DNA of 64,000 nucleotides from Pokkaliibacter plantistimulans (GTDB taxonomy: Bacteria > Pseudomonadota > Gammaproteobacteria > Pseudomonadales > Balneatricaceae), in the NCBI RefSeq assembly GCF_046844695.1, contig NZ_CP177354.1, positions 4,650,001 to 4,714,000 of the forward strand, given 5' to 3'. Position 1 is the stretch's first letter. Each line of letters starts with the position of its first letter. Shown piece after piece: positions 9,610 to 18,515 of the stretch. Both the position numbers and the translations under genes were made by a program. The notes beneath the pieces are model-generated. The model had not been told where the DNA came from. It made no database searches and saw nothing but the letters and a program-made list of their open reading frames with translations.

Positions 9610-9823
9610 GCAGGTCGTTGAAAATCTATCTGCGTTGCCGAATACCGCGTCAAAAACAGGCTCACAGCCGAAGGCTGAACGTGCTTTAGCACGGCCCCGA
9701 AGGGGCGAGCAAAGCGAGTCAAATGCTCATTTAGTTCACTAAACTCCGCTTTTTCGCCTGTTTCTTGTGCCCTCGGGGTATTTCCTTGTCTCGGCTGCCT
9801 CGATAACGTTTTCAACAGCCTGC
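9610..9823 (-). mobile_element. MITE-like repeat element, copy A (214 bp)
   Basis: Ends are imperfect inverted repeats: GCAGGTCGTTGAAAA at the left and TTTTCAACAGCCTGC at the right. TA flanks both sides, consistent with TA target duplication. Read on the minus strand it matches 29762-29969 along its whole length (roughly 80% by eye). The core at 9660-9710 folds as three hairpins inside a closing GCTC/GAGC stem. It encodes no transposase. It lies in the stop codon of the araC-type gene: with the element the codon is TAG (TA plus the element's first G), and without it and one TA copy the codon would be TAA. Confidence 0.7.
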
Positions 9824-10734
9824 TAGGAAGCATGGCTCCACTTGTCAGAACCACGCTCATAGGCTTCCCGCCGGTAATCTGACGGGGTCATGCCTTTGCT
9901 GGCGAAGAAGCGCCGGTTGAAGTTGGAGATATTGTTGAAACCTGCTTCAAAACAGATATCCGTGATCGCCGTATCACTGCGACTCAACAGCTCACAGGCT
10001 TTACTGATGCGCAGGCTGGTGACGAACTCGATAAAGCGCCGCCCGGTCGCCTGACGGAAGAACCTAGAAAAGTAGGTAGGCTTCATGCTGACATGGTCAG
10101 CAACCTCTTCCAGGGTCACATTGCGCATGTAGTGGTCAAAGATATAGTTCACCGCCAGATTCAGCCGCTGAATGTTTTTTTCTCCGGTGACCAGCAGATA
10201 GTCGTTGCTCGACAGCAGGTGGTATTCCCCGGTATCCGCCAGCAGCTCCAGCAGAATGAAAAACAGCGAAAGCCGCGTCACGCCCTGGCTTTCAGCTATC
10301 CGATAAATCAGTTGTTTGGCCTCGCTGACCGTGTTCTTGCCGTAAAACTCGATGCCGTACTGCGCTCTTTCCAGCAGCGGGGTAAAGCTGTGCATTTCCG
10401 GGAAGGCACCTTGCGCGGTGGCAATCAATTCATCAGTGAAATTCACCACCCGGTCACGGCCATCGACCTGGGTCCCCTCTTCCACTTGACTGATCCAGTT
10501 ATGCGGCAGGTTTGGGCCCGTCAGGATCAGATTATCCGGGTAGAAGTTACCGATATAGTCACCCACAAACACCTTGCCCGAGCTGGCCGTAATCAGGTGC
10601 AGCTCGTATTCCTTGTGATAATGCCAACGCACCAGTGGATGGGGGAAACCATGTTCACGATAAAGGACCGAACTGGCTCGCTGTTCATCAATCAGCTCAT
10701 AAGAAGGGTCAGCAGCGCGAACGGGATGGGGCAT
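9823..10734 (-). CDS. mtlR: AraC-family activator of the polyol operon (MtlR-like)
   Basis: An N-terminal cupin sensor (HYHKEYELHLITASSG, VGDYIGNFYPDN) is followed by a C-terminal double helix-turn-helix. The HTH region has the AraC signature, AITDICFEAGFNNISNFNRRF and GMTPSDYRR, shown in pieces. It is divergent from mtlEFGKD, as in Pseudomonas mannitol loci, so control of that operon is likely. Three starts are possible: 10842, 10776 and 10734. I chose 10734 because GAGG lies 8 bp upstream and the cupin begins soon after; the longer forms add a poorly conserved tail. The stop codon is partly supplied by the inserted repeat element. Confidence 0.85.
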   Translation of the reverse strand: MPHPVRAADPSYELIDEQRASSVLYREHGFPHPLVRWHYHKEYELHLITASSGKVFVGDYIGNFYPDNLILTGPNLPHNWISQVEEGTQVDGRDRVVNFTDELIATAQGAFPEMHSFTPLLERAQYGIEFYGKNTVSEAKQLIYRIAESQGVTRLSLFFILLELLADTGEYHLLSSNDYLLVTGEKNIQRLNLAVNYIFDHYMRNVTLEEVADHVSMKPTYFSRFFRQATGRRFIEFVTSLRISKACELLSRSDTAITDICFEAGFNNISNFNRRFFASKGMTPSDYRREAYERGSDKWSHAS

Positions 10735-10858
10735 AGGCTCAACCTCAGCAAAACCAGTACGGAATGCAGTCGTCATGTTGTTTTTGTTGTCGCCCCTCAC
10801 ACTAACGCCGACACCCACAGGCGACCAATACTTTTTAGTCATGGGCTGCTACTTTTTT

Positions 10859-10994
10859 GCAAAAGTGAAAATAGCCGACTTGCACACTTTTCTGCTTATG
10901 ACCCTTTAATTCGATCAAAAACTGCTTGTTTATCATCATTTTTACTATTCCAGTTAGCCCTATATACCAACATAGCAGTGCAAAAAAGTATCAA
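10859..10994. promoter_or_regulatory. mtlR-mtlE intergenic region with GCA-AAAAGT repeats
   Basis: Related sequences GCAGAAAAGTGTGCAA (minus strand, 10880-10895) and GCAAAAAAGTATCAA (plus strand, 10980-10994), plus GCAAAAGTGAAAA at 10859-10871, lie between the divergent genes. AraC activators usually bind such asymmetric repeats. Assignment to MtlR is inference. No clear -35/-10 pair stands out, and the remaining sequence up to the mtlE start is featureless. Confidence 0.35.
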
Positions 10995-11172
10995 TAATGA
11001 GTGGATTAGTTATTTGTTTTCGTACAGGTCAACGGCTGTAATACACAGGCCAACACTCTCCTGGCACTCGCTGGCAGCGCAACACTGCGGCGACACCAAC
11101 AGGTAAAACAACGATAAAAACAGCACCGTCTCAGAGCACTGCTCTCAGGGTCGGTTGAGGAGTGAAACTCGT

Positions 11173-12510
11173 ATGAAAGCTAACAGCCTGACACTGCATC
11201 CGCTACTTGCTGCCCTGATTTCCGGCGGCATGCTGATGGCAGCGCAACATGCATCTGCCGCCACCACCATTACCATCGGCACCGTCAACAACGGTGACAT
11301 GGTGCGTATGCAGGGTCTGTCCAAGGAATTTGAAACTGCTCATCCAGACATCAAGCTGGACTGGGTCGTTCTGGAAGAAAACGTACTGCGCCAGCGTCTG
11401 ACCACCGACATTGCCACCAAGGGGGGTCAGTTCGACGTGGTGACCATCGGCATGTACGAAACCGGTCTGTGGGGTAAGAAAGGCTGGTTGACTCCCATCA
11501 CTGATCTGCCCACAGACTATGACGTCGACGATATCTTCCCGTCCGTACGCGATGGTCTGTCAGTCGACAACAATCTCTATGCCCTGCCCTTCTATGCGGA
11601 AAGCTCCATGACCTACTACCGCGCTGACCTGTTCAAGGAAGCCGGTCTGAGCATGCCCGAGCAGCCCACCTGGGATCAGATCAAGGGCTTTGCCGAGAAA
11701 CTCAGCCACCCGGATAAAGAGCAATACGGCATCTGTCTGCGTGGCAAGGCAGGCTGGGGTGAAAACATGGCGCTGTTCACCACCATGGTCAACAGCTTCG
11801 GTGGTCGCTGGTTCGATGAGCAGTGGAAGCCCGAGTTCACCACCGCGCCCGAGTGGAAAGAAGCCCTGAGCTTCTATGTTGATCTGCTGGGCAAATACGG
11901 CCCACCCGGTGCTTCAACCAACGGCTTCAACGAAAACCTGGCACTGTTCAACAGTGGCAAATGTGCCATGTGGGTTGATGCAACCGTCGCTGGCTCCTTT
12001 GTGACTGACAAGTCCCAGAGCAAGGTATCTGACAACGTAGGCTTTGCCTTCGCCCCTCATCAGACCACCGATAAAGGTTCACACTGGCTGTGGGCCTGGG
12101 CGCTGGGTATCCCGGCTTCCTCCAAGAAAGTCGATGCCGCCAAGACCTTTATTGAGTGGGCAACCTCCAAAGGCTACACCGATCTGGTGGCCAAGAAGGA
12201 AGGCATTGCCAACATTCCCCCAGGCACTCGTTTCTCCACCTACAGTGCCGAATACAAAGCTGCTGCGCCTTTTGCTCAGCTGACTCTGGACTCCATGCAG
12301 AGTGCCGACCCGATGGACTCCTCTGCCAAGCCGATTCCCTATGTCGGTGTTCAGTACGTCACCATTCCTGAGTTCCAGGCCATTGGTACCCAGGTTGGTA
12401 AACTGGTCTCCGGTGCGTTGGCAGGTCAGATGAGTATTGACAAGGTGCTGGAAGATGCCCAGGCCTCGGTCAGCCGTGACATGAAACGCGCAGGTTACAT
12501 CAAGGACTGA
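11173..12510 (+). CDS. mtlE: Polyol (mannitol/sorbitol/arabinitol) ABC transporter substrate-binding protein
   Basis: A 445-residue periplasmic family-1 binding protein. The ATG at 11173 follows GAGGAG by about 10 bp. Residues 1-29 form a signal peptide ending HASA. The mature part starts TTITIGTVNNGDMVRMQ, and the family sugar-binding region YYRADLFKEAGL lies near residue 155. It is first gene of the transporter operon and is separated from the permease by a structured 324-bp gap, a layout that often allows extra expression of the binding protein. The substrate is inferred from the mannitol 2-dehydrogenase and xylulokinase in the same cluster. Confidence 0.92.
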   Translation: MKANSLTLHPLLAALISGGMLMAAQHASAATTITIGTVNNGDMVRMQGLSKEFETAHPDIKLDWVVLEENVLRQRLTTDIATKGGQFDVVTIGMYETGLWGKKGWLTPITDLPTDYDVDDIFPSVRDGLSVDNNLYALPFYAESSMTYYRADLFKEAGLSMPEQPTWDQIKGFAEKLSHPDKEQYGICLRGKAGWGENMALFTTMVNSFGGRWFDEQWKPEFTTAPEWKEALSFYVDLLGKYGPPGASTNGFNENLALFNSGKCAMWVDATVAGSFVTDKSQSKVSDNVGFAFAPHQTTDKGSHWLWAWALGIPASSKKVDAAKTFIEWATSKGYTDLVAKKEGIANIPPGTRFSTYSAEYKAAAPFAQLTLDSMQSADPMDSSAKPIPYVGVQYVTIPEFQAIGTQVGKLVSGALAGQMSIDKVLEDAQASVSRDMKRAGYIKD

Positions 12511-12563
12511 TGCGGGCCAGCCCCGGGTGAATACCGGTAGCCGCCATCCATCAGCAGGCAACA

Positions 12564-12695
12564 CGAAGCGGTGAGCAGAACTCTCACCTAGCCCGTGATC
12601 AATCACTGACAGCCATGCATTCGTCAGGCTGACCGCTTCGTTAACACCGGCTGCCCTGCTGCCGGTTTCACGTGGCCGGGGGAGGTAACTCCCCC
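12564..12695 (+). other. Structured intercistronic region between mtlE and mtlF
   Basis: CGAAGCGGT (12564-12572) can pair with ACCGCTTCG (12632-12640), with an inner hairpin GGTGAG/CTCACC at 12570-12588. A separate perfect hairpin GGGGGAG-GTAA-CTCCCCC (12678-12695) has a GNRA loop. None is followed by a T-run, so mRNA stabilisation or partial termination is more likely than full termination. No gene is visible in 12511-12834. Confidence 0.45.
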
Positions 12696-12834
12696 AGGCT
12701 TTCAGACAATAAAAGACGCCCCTGCCATCCTGCCCGACACGCCATCACCGACCTCCGCGCCACGCGCCCAGTCAGCGATGACACCGTCACAGCCCCGGCA
12801 GCCAGACGTCAGAATAATGATAAGAGTCAGGTCT

Positions 12835-13779
12835 ATGAATACTACCAGTCTGGACTCCAGAACGACGCAGCAGCCCGAAGACAAGGCCCGTCAGGGCGGT
12901 GTCTCCCGCTACGAAAACCGGCTGCGCCTGGCTACGGTCTCTCCTTCGGTACTCTTGCTGCTGGTCTGGATGATCGTGCCGCTGGCGATGACCATCTACT
13001 TCTCCACCATTCGCTACAACTTGCTTTATCCCGGTGAAAACGACTTTGTCGGCCTGGAAAACTTCTATTACTTCATCACCGACGCGGGCTTTCTCGCCGG
13101 TGCCGCCAACACCCTGATTCTGGTCGGCAGCGTATTGCTGATCAGCGTGGTGCTGGGCGTACTGATTTCAGTTCTGGTGGATATTGACTTCTGGGGGCGC
13201 GGCCTGGTTCGCGTCATGTTGATATCCCCGTTTTTTATCATGCCAACCGTCAGCGCGCTGGTCTGGAAGAACCTGCTGCTGCACCCGGTGTCCGGTATCT
13301 TTGCGGCGATCTGGCGCTTCTTCGGTGCCACGCCGGTGGACTGGTTCACTCACTATCCGATGTTCTCCATCATCATGATCGTGTCGTGGCAGTGGCTGCC
13401 CTTCGCCATCCTGATCCTGATGACGGCCATGCAATCACTGGATCAGGAACAGAAAGATGCCGCCCGTCTGGACGGTGCCGGCCCGCTGGCGATCTTCTGG
13501 CACATCACGCTGCCTCACCTGTCACGGCCTATCGCTGTTGTGGTGATGATCGAGACCATCTTCCTGCTGTCGGTATTTGCCGAAATCTACACCACCACCA
13601 GCGGTGGCCCGGGCTATGAAACCACTAACCTGGCCTACCTGATCTACAACCAGGCGCTGCTGCAGTTTGACGTCGGTATGGCCTCTGCCGGAGGTCTGAT
13701 TGCCGTGGTGATTGCCAATATTGCCGCCTTCGTGCTGATCCGACTGATCGGCAAGAACCTGACCGACAAAGCCAGCTAA
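12835..13779 (+). CDS. mtlF: Polyol ABC transporter permease 1
   Basis: A 314-residue inner-membrane protein with six membrane helices and the permease EAA loop (AARLDGAGPLAIFWHITLP) that contacts the ATPase. The ATG at 12835 gives the N-terminus MNTTSLDSR; an in-frame start at 12778 would add 19 residues rich in Pro and Arg that do not look like this family. The pair with the following permease (13 bp gap, strong AAGGAGG) forms the heterodimeric channel. Substrate inferred from the operon. Confidence 0.92.
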   Translation: MNTTSLDSRTTQQPEDKARQGGVSRYENRLRLATVSPSVLLLLVWMIVPLAMTIYFSTIRYNLLYPGENDFVGLENFYYFITDAGFLAGAANTLILVGSVLLISVVLGVLISVLVDIDFWGRGLVRVMLISPFFIMPTVSALVWKNLLLHPVSGIFAAIWRFFGATPVDWFTHYPMFSIIMIVSWQWLPFAILILMTAMQSLDQEQKDAARLDGAGPLAIFWHITLPHLSRPIAVVVMIETIFLLSVFAEIYTTTSGGPGYETTNLAYLIYNQALLQFDVGMASAGGLIAVVIANIAAFVLIRLIGKNLTDKAS

Positions 13780-13792
13780 AGGAGGGACGATC

Positions 13793-14629
13793 ATGATGCT
13801 GACGCTGAAACAAACCCGTCAATTACGTACCTTCCTGCTCGGCCTGCTGGCCTGGGCAGTAGGTCTGGTGATGTTCTTCCCGATTTTCTGGATGATCCTC
13901 ACCAGCTTCAAAACCGAACTGGCCGCTTTCGCCTCGCCGCCCGAGCTGTTCTTCACCCCGACGCTGGAGAACTACGTCGAGATCCAGCAGCGCAGTGGCT
14001 ACTTCAGCTTTGCCTGGAACTCAGTGGTGGTGTCGTTCGGCTCAACCATTATCGGCATGCTGATCGCGGTGCCTGCCGCTTACTCCATGGCTTTCTATGA
14101 GAGCAAGCGCACCAAGAGCACCCTGCTGTGGATGCTGTCGACCAAGATGCTGCCGCCGGTCGGGGTACTGATGCCCATCTACCTGCTGTGCAAGAACACT
14201 GGTCTGCTCGATACCCGCACCGCGCTGGTGATCATCTACACCCTGATCAACCTGCCGATCATGGTGTGGATGGTGTACTCCTTCTTCAAGGAGATTCCCA
14301 AGGACATTCTAGAAGCAGCCCGTCTGGACGGTGCCACACCGCTGCAGGAAATCAGCCGCGTACTGCTGCCCATCAGCAAAGGCGGTCTGGCCTCCACCAT
14401 GCTGCTGTCGCTGATCCTCAGCTGGAACGAAGCTTTCTGGTCACTCAATCTCACCGCCTCCAAGGCTGCACCCCTGACAGCACTGATTGCCTCGTACTCC
14501 AGCCCCGAAGGGTTGTTCTGGGCCAAGCTGTCGGCCGTCTCCACCCTGGCCTGTGCCCCGATCCTGATCATCGGCTGGCTGAGCCAGAAACAACTTGTCC
14601 GCGGCCTGTCTTTCGGCGCAGTGAAGTAA
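13793..14629 (+). CDS. mtlG: Polyol ABC transporter permease 2
   Basis: A 278-residue MalG-type permease with six membrane helices; the EAA loop reads EAARLDGATPLQEISRVLLP. Start at the first of two adjacent ATGs (13793, 13796) behind AAAGGAGG. It completes the membrane channel with the preceding permease and is followed 10 bp later by the ATPase gene. Confidence 0.92.
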   Translation: MMLTLKQTRQLRTFLLGLLAWAVGLVMFFPIFWMILTSFKTELAAFASPPELFFTPTLENYVEIQQRSGYFSFAWNSVVVSFGSTIIGMLIAVPAAYSMAFYESKRTKSTLLWMLSTKMLPPVGVLMPIYLLCKNTGLLDTRTALVIIYTLINLPIMVWMVYSFFKEIPKDILEAARLDGATPLQEISRVLLPISKGGLASTMLLSLILSWNEAFWSLNLTASKAAPLTALIASYSSPEGLFWAKLSAVSTLACAPILIIGWLSQKQLVRGLSFGAVK

Positions 14630-14639
14630 GGAATTCATC

Positions 14640-15743
14640 ATGGCAGATCTGAAAATAAGAAAACTGAGAAAAGTCTTCGACGGCCTGGAAATCATCAAAG
14701 GCGTCGATCTGGACATCAACGATCACGAATTTGTGGTGTTTGTCGGCCCGTCCGGTTGCGGCAAATCCACCCTGCTGCGGCTGATCGCCGGGCTGGAAGA
14801 AGTCACCAGCGGCACTATCTCCCTTGATGGTCGCGACATTACCGACGTCACCCCGGCCAAGCGTGATCTGGCCATGGTGTTCCAGACCTACGCGCTCTAC
14901 CCCCACATGTCAGTGCGCAAGAACATGTCGTTTGCGCTGGATCTGGCCGGTATCGACAAGAGCGAAGTGGAAGCCAAGGTACAGGATGCCGCCCGCATTC
15001 TGGAGCTGGGCCATCTGCTGGAACGCAAGCCCAAGGCCCTGTCTGGCGGTCAGCGTCAGCGTGTCGCCATTGGCCGCGCCATCGTGCGCAACCCCAAGGT
15101 ATTCCTGTTTGACGAGCCGCTGTCCAACCTGGATGCCGCCCTGCGTGTGCAGATGCGTCTGGAGCTGGCGCGCCTGCACCACGATCTCAACGCCACCATG
15201 ATTTACGTCACCCATGACCAGGTCGAAGCCATGACCCTGGCCGACAAGGTAGTGGTACTCAACGGGGGCCGTATCGAACAGGTCGGCTCGCCGATGGCGC
15301 TGTACCACAACCCGGTCAACCAGTTCGTCGCAGGCTTTATCGGCACACCGAAAATGGGCTTCCTCGACGCCCGGGTGATAAGCACCGATCCCCACTCCGT
15401 CACCATCGAGCTGGCAGCAGGCACGCGCTTGCAGCTGCCCATCAGCGGTGCTCGCGTCAGCGCTGGCAACAAGGTGACGCTGGGTATTCGCCCTGAGCAT
15501 ATCGAAGTGGTCAAGGCCAGCGAAAGCGCCTTCCAGGTAGAGATGGATGTCACCGAGCATCTGGGCAGCGACACCTTCTGCTACGTGCGTACCAGTTCAG
15601 GTGAAACGCTTACCGTGCGCGCTCCCGGCGACTTCACCGGTGAGTTCGGCCAGCGCGTCGGTCTGGCGCTGGATCTCAACCACTGCCATCTGTTCGATGA
15701 AAGCGGCCTGACCATCCCCAAACTGAATCAGCGCGCCGCCTGA
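14640..15743 (+). CDS. mtlK: Polyol ABC transporter ATP-binding protein (MalK/UgpC type)
   Basis: A 367-residue ATPase. Walker A GPSGCGKST is at 36-44, the Q-loop near VFQTYALYP, the ABC signature LSGGQRQR near 134-141 and Walker B VFLFDEP just after it, with a D-loop SNLDA. Beyond residue 240 is the OB-fold regulatory extension of the MalK/UgpC group (LGIRPEHIEV). It powers import through the two permeases encoded upstream. The start follows AAGGAATTC. Confidence 0.94.
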   Translation: MADLKIRKLRKVFDGLEIIKGVDLDINDHEFVVFVGPSGCGKSTLLRLIAGLEEVTSGTISLDGRDITDVTPAKRDLAMVFQTYALYPHMSVRKNMSFALDLAGIDKSEVEAKVQDAARILELGHLLERKPKALSGGQRQRVAIGRAIVRNPKVFLFDEPLSNLDAALRVQMRLELARLHHDLNATMIYVTHDQVEAMTLADKVVVLNGGRIEQVGSPMALYHNPVNQFVAGFIGTPKMGFLDARVISTDPHSVTIELAAGTRLQLPISGARVSAGNKVTLGIRPEHIEVVKASESAFQVEMDVTEHLGSDTFCYVRTSSGETLTVRAPGDFTGEFGQRVGLALDLNHCHLFDESGLTIPKLNQRAA

Positions 15744-15769
15744 GTCACTTTTCACGATCACGCGGATGA

Positions 15770-15788
15770 CGGCTGGCATGCCCAGCCG
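15770..15788 (+). other. Hairpin CGGCTGG-CATGC-CCAGCCG between mtlK and mtlD
   Basis: A perfect 7-bp stem with a 5-base loop, 26 bases after the mtlK stop and without a T-run. It may stabilise the transporter mRNA end; a terminator role is not supported. Confidence 0.35.
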
Positions 15789-15910
15789 CCTGCACCGGAC
15801 ACGTTTCCAGCAGCCACCTCCTGACAGACATGACGGCAGGAGGTAGCGCCGCTCGTATTCAGATTCAACGCAGCACCGCTGCATGAACCGTTATGACAAG
15901 GACTTGCATC

Positions 15911-17383
15911 ATGAAACTCAACGCAGCCAATCTGCAGCAACTGCCCGCCAGTGTCGGCCAGCCTGGCTATGAACGCGGAGACATCCGCCAGGGTATCGTC
16001 CATGTCGGTGTCGGTGGCTTTCACCGCGCCCATCAGGCGGTCTATACCGACCTGCTGCTGAAGCAGGGCAAGGCTCGTGATTGGGGGATCTGCGGGGTTG
16101 GCCTGCGTGCCGAAGACAAAGGCATGCGTGACGCCCTCGCCAGTCAGGACTACCTCTACACCATGGTCGAACTGGGTGACAGCGACGATACCGAGATCAA
16201 GGTCATAGGCGCCATCCAGGACTTTATTCTGGCCCCGGAACAGCCCGAGCAGCTGCTGGCCAGACTGACCGACCCGGATACCCGCATCGTTTCCCTGACC
16301 ATCACCGAGGGTGGTTACTGCGTGGATGACAGCACCGGCGAGTTCAATGCCGGGCTGCCACAGATTCAGTACGATCTGGCTCATCCCGACAGCCCCAGAA
16401 CCATCTTTGGCTATCTGGCCAAGGCCCTGCGCCAGCGTCGTGATCAGGGCATTACCCCCTTTACCATCATGAGCTGCGACAACCTGCCCCATAACGGCGA
16501 GGTGACGCGCAAGGCCGTGATTACCTTTACCCGCCTGCTGGATGCCGAACTGGCTGACTGGATCAACAGCAATGTGGCCTTCCCCAATGCAATGGTTGAC
16601 CGCATCACCCCCATGACCAGCGCCGAACACCGCCAGCAGCTGCAGGACAAGACCGGTGTGGAAGACGCCTGGCCCGTGGTCTGCGAACCCTTTATTCAGT
16701 GGGTGCTGGAAGACACCTTCTGCAACGGCCGTCCACAGTGGGAAGAAGTGGGCGTGCAGTTCACGCAGGATGTGACGCCCTATGAGCACATGAAGCTGAA
16801 GCTGCTTAACGGCAGTCATCTGGCCCTGACCTATCTGGGTTTTGTGCAGGGTTACCAGTTCGTTCACGAAGCCATGCAGGATCCGCTGATCGAGAAGTTT
16901 GTCCGCGATTTCATGGACATTGATGTCACCCCGCAGCTGGCACCGGTCCCCGGTATCAATCTGAGCGAATACAAGCAGACCCTGATCGACCGCTTCTCCA
17001 ATCGCGCCATCTGCGACCAGCTGGAGCGGACCTGCTCCGACGGCTCGGCCAAGTTCCCCAAATACATCATGCTGACCGTCAATCAGCTGCTGCAGGATGG
17101 CCAGCCACTGGATCGCGTGGCGCTGATCATTGCCAGCTGGGCCTGGTACCTGAAAGGCGTCAACGAGCGCGGTGAGACCTATCGAATCCCCGACCCCCGC
17201 GCTGACTTTATGCAGCAACAGGTCGAGGACGACGCCACCCTGACCCAGCGCTTCCTCGGTGTGGAAGATATTTTTGGCAAGGCGCCGCTGGCTTCGGCTG
17301 AGTTTGTTGCCGCGTTCGAGCGAGCGCTGAACAGCCTGCGCGACAAAGGCGTGCAGGCCACCCTGCGCGACTATGTTGCCTAA
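15911..17383 (+). CDS. mtlD: Mannitol 2-dehydrogenase (polyol dehydrogenase, long-chain family)
   Basis: NAD-dependent oxidation of D-mannitol to D-fructose; enzymes of this family also take D-arabinitol and D-sorbitol. With the start at 15911 (AAGGA upstream) the protein has 490 residues. The catalytic residues known from the Pseudomonas fluorescens enzyme fall at the same numbers: N191 (SCDNLP), K295, N300 and H303 (KLKLLNGSH). The N-terminal Rossmann motif is GVGGFHRAHQ. The numbering match supports the chosen start. It gives fructose for glycolysis or xylulose for the kinase encoded downstream. Confidence 0.95.
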   Translation: MKLNAANLQQLPASVGQPGYERGDIRQGIVHVGVGGFHRAHQAVYTDLLLKQGKARDWGICGVGLRAEDKGMRDALASQDYLYTMVELGDSDDTEIKVIGAIQDFILAPEQPEQLLARLTDPDTRIVSLTITEGGYCVDDSTGEFNAGLPQIQYDLAHPDSPRTIFGYLAKALRQRRDQGITPFTIMSCDNLPHNGEVTRKAVITFTRLLDAELADWINSNVAFPNAMVDRITPMTSAEHRQQLQDKTGVEDAWPVVCEPFIQWVLEDTFCNGRPQWEEVGVQFTQDVTPYEHMKLKLLNGSHLALTYLGFVQGYQFVHEAMQDPLIEKFVRDFMDIDVTPQLAPVPGINLSEYKQTLIDRFSNRAICDQLERTCSDGSAKFPKYIMLTVNQLLQDGQPLDRVALIIASWAWYLKGVNERGETYRIPDPRADFMQQQVEDDATLTQRFLGVEDIFGKAPLASAEFVAAFERALNSLRDKGVQATLRDYVA

Positions 17384-17452
17384 GGCTATCTCGCTCAAGA
17401 CGGTGTTGCTTAAAGTCATGTCACTTAAACAGTGATCTGGTCAAAGCAGTGA

Positions 17453-17478
17453 CAGGCGAACGGAATCCCCTTCGCCTG
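17453..17478 (+). other. Hairpin CAGGCGAA/TTCGCCTG after mtlD
   Basis: A perfect 8-bp stem with a 10-base loop 70 bases after the mtlD stop, lacking a T-run. The rest of the 339-bp gap to 17722 contains the short palindrome CTGTC-T-GACAG near 17626 and no gene. A separate promoter for the following three genes is possible but not recognisable. Confidence 0.35.
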
Positions 17479-17722
17479 CCGCTGAACCGTTATCCGTTTT
17501 CACATTGGCGTTATCAATTTCGGTATCAACATCACCCTGGATACACTCCGACAACAGCCTGATCAGCCCGTTTCCGGATATTTTCATGTAGCATAGGCAC
17601 CTTAAACTTTAGTCTTGCAGACTGTCTGACAGACTGCGGATGCCTGCTGGCAACGCCAAGCCACTTGGTGAGGTCAGTCAGAGCCTAGCTGCACGCCCAT
17701 CTGGAACATAAAGGATCTGAGG

Positions 17723-18376
17723 ATGTTTGCGATTTTTGATATGGACGGCCTGCTTATCGACTCCGAGCCACACTGGCTGGCGGTCGAGCAGTCAGTGGTG
17801 AAGCGTCACTACGGGCTGAACATTGACGACGATACCTTTCGCTCCATGCAGGGCATGAGCACCCTCAATATCGGCCAGCGCCTGAGTGAGCTCTACCCCA
17901 CCGCCTTTATCGAGCCGGAAGTATTCGTCAAACAGATTCTCGACAATATGCGCCCTCGTCTGCCGCAAGTGCAGCTGATGCGCGGTGCCCGCGAGATGAT
18001 GAACTATGTGGCAGACCGTGGTTTCTCCATCGCCATCGCCTCGTCATCACCGCTGGAGTTTATTCAGGAAATTGTGCGCCAGAACCGATTTGCCGTTGAT
18101 GTACTGGTTTCAGGTTATGAAGTCCCTCACTCCGAGCCCGACCCTGCCGTATTCCTGCTGGCTGCCGAGCGCCTGCGCGCTAAGCCCGAGCAGTGCCTGG
18201 TCTGGGAAGATTCGGTCAATGGTGTGAAGGCAGGTAAAGCGGCAGGAATGACCGTGGTTGCCATTCCCGACCCCCATACCCCCTGGCCAGAGGCATTCAG
18301 TATTGCCGATTACAAACACGACTCGCTGTACGCCAGCCTGACTGCGCTGAAAAGCAACGCCTACACCCTCGGCTGA
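17723..18376 (+). CDS. hxpB: HAD-superfamily sugar/hexitol phosphatase (HxpB/YniC-like)
   Basis: A 217-residue HAD hydrolase starting MFAIFDMDG, with nucleophile D6 and acid/base D8. Motif II is ASSSP near 110, and motif IV is VWEDSVNGVKAG near 170. Length and sequence resemble E. coli HxpB, which dephosphorylates hexitol and 2-deoxyglucose phosphates. In this cluster it may remove inhibitory polyol phosphates or act on a pathway intermediate. RBS AAAGGATCTGAGG precedes the ATG. A beta-phosphoglucomutase function cannot be excluded, but its characteristic motifs are not evident. Confidence 0.85.
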   Translation: MFAIFDMDGLLIDSEPHWLAVEQSVVKRHYGLNIDDDTFRSMQGMSTLNIGQRLSELYPTAFIEPEVFVKQILDNMRPRLPQVQLMRGAREMMNYVADRGFSIAIASSSPLEFIQEIVRQNRFAVDVLVSGYEVPHSEPDPAVFLLAAERLRAKPEQCLVWEDSVNGVKAGKAAGMTVVAIPDPHTPWPEAFSIADYKHDSLYASLTALKSNAYTLG

Positions 18377-18408
18377 GAAACCTTATTACTCAACCGGGAT
18401 GGGCCACT

Positions 18409-18438
18409 CTGAGAGCCGGATAACCCTCAGGCTCTCAG
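18409..18438 (+). terminator. Hairpin CTGAGAGCC/GGCTCTCAG between hxpB and tal
   Basis: A perfect 9-bp stem with a 12-base loop, 32 bases after the hxpB stop. There is no T-run, so termination would be weak or factor dependent. Confidence 0.4.
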
Positions 18439-18515
18439 ATCGTCAACACGCGCTCATGTCAGCAGCTGTCGTATGGTGAATACCCTTCTCCGACCTGTTG
18501 AGGACATGCCGCCCC

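Noticed and set aside
11050..11100. TGGCACTCGCTGGCAGC as a sigma-54 promoter of mtlE
   Set aside because: The GG-N10-GC spacing is not met, and AraC-type activators act with sigma-70.
15758..17419. 553-codon open frame antisense to mtlD
   Set aside because: Long antisense frames are common in GC-rich coding DNA; the plus strand has exact mannitol dehydrogenase catalytic residues.
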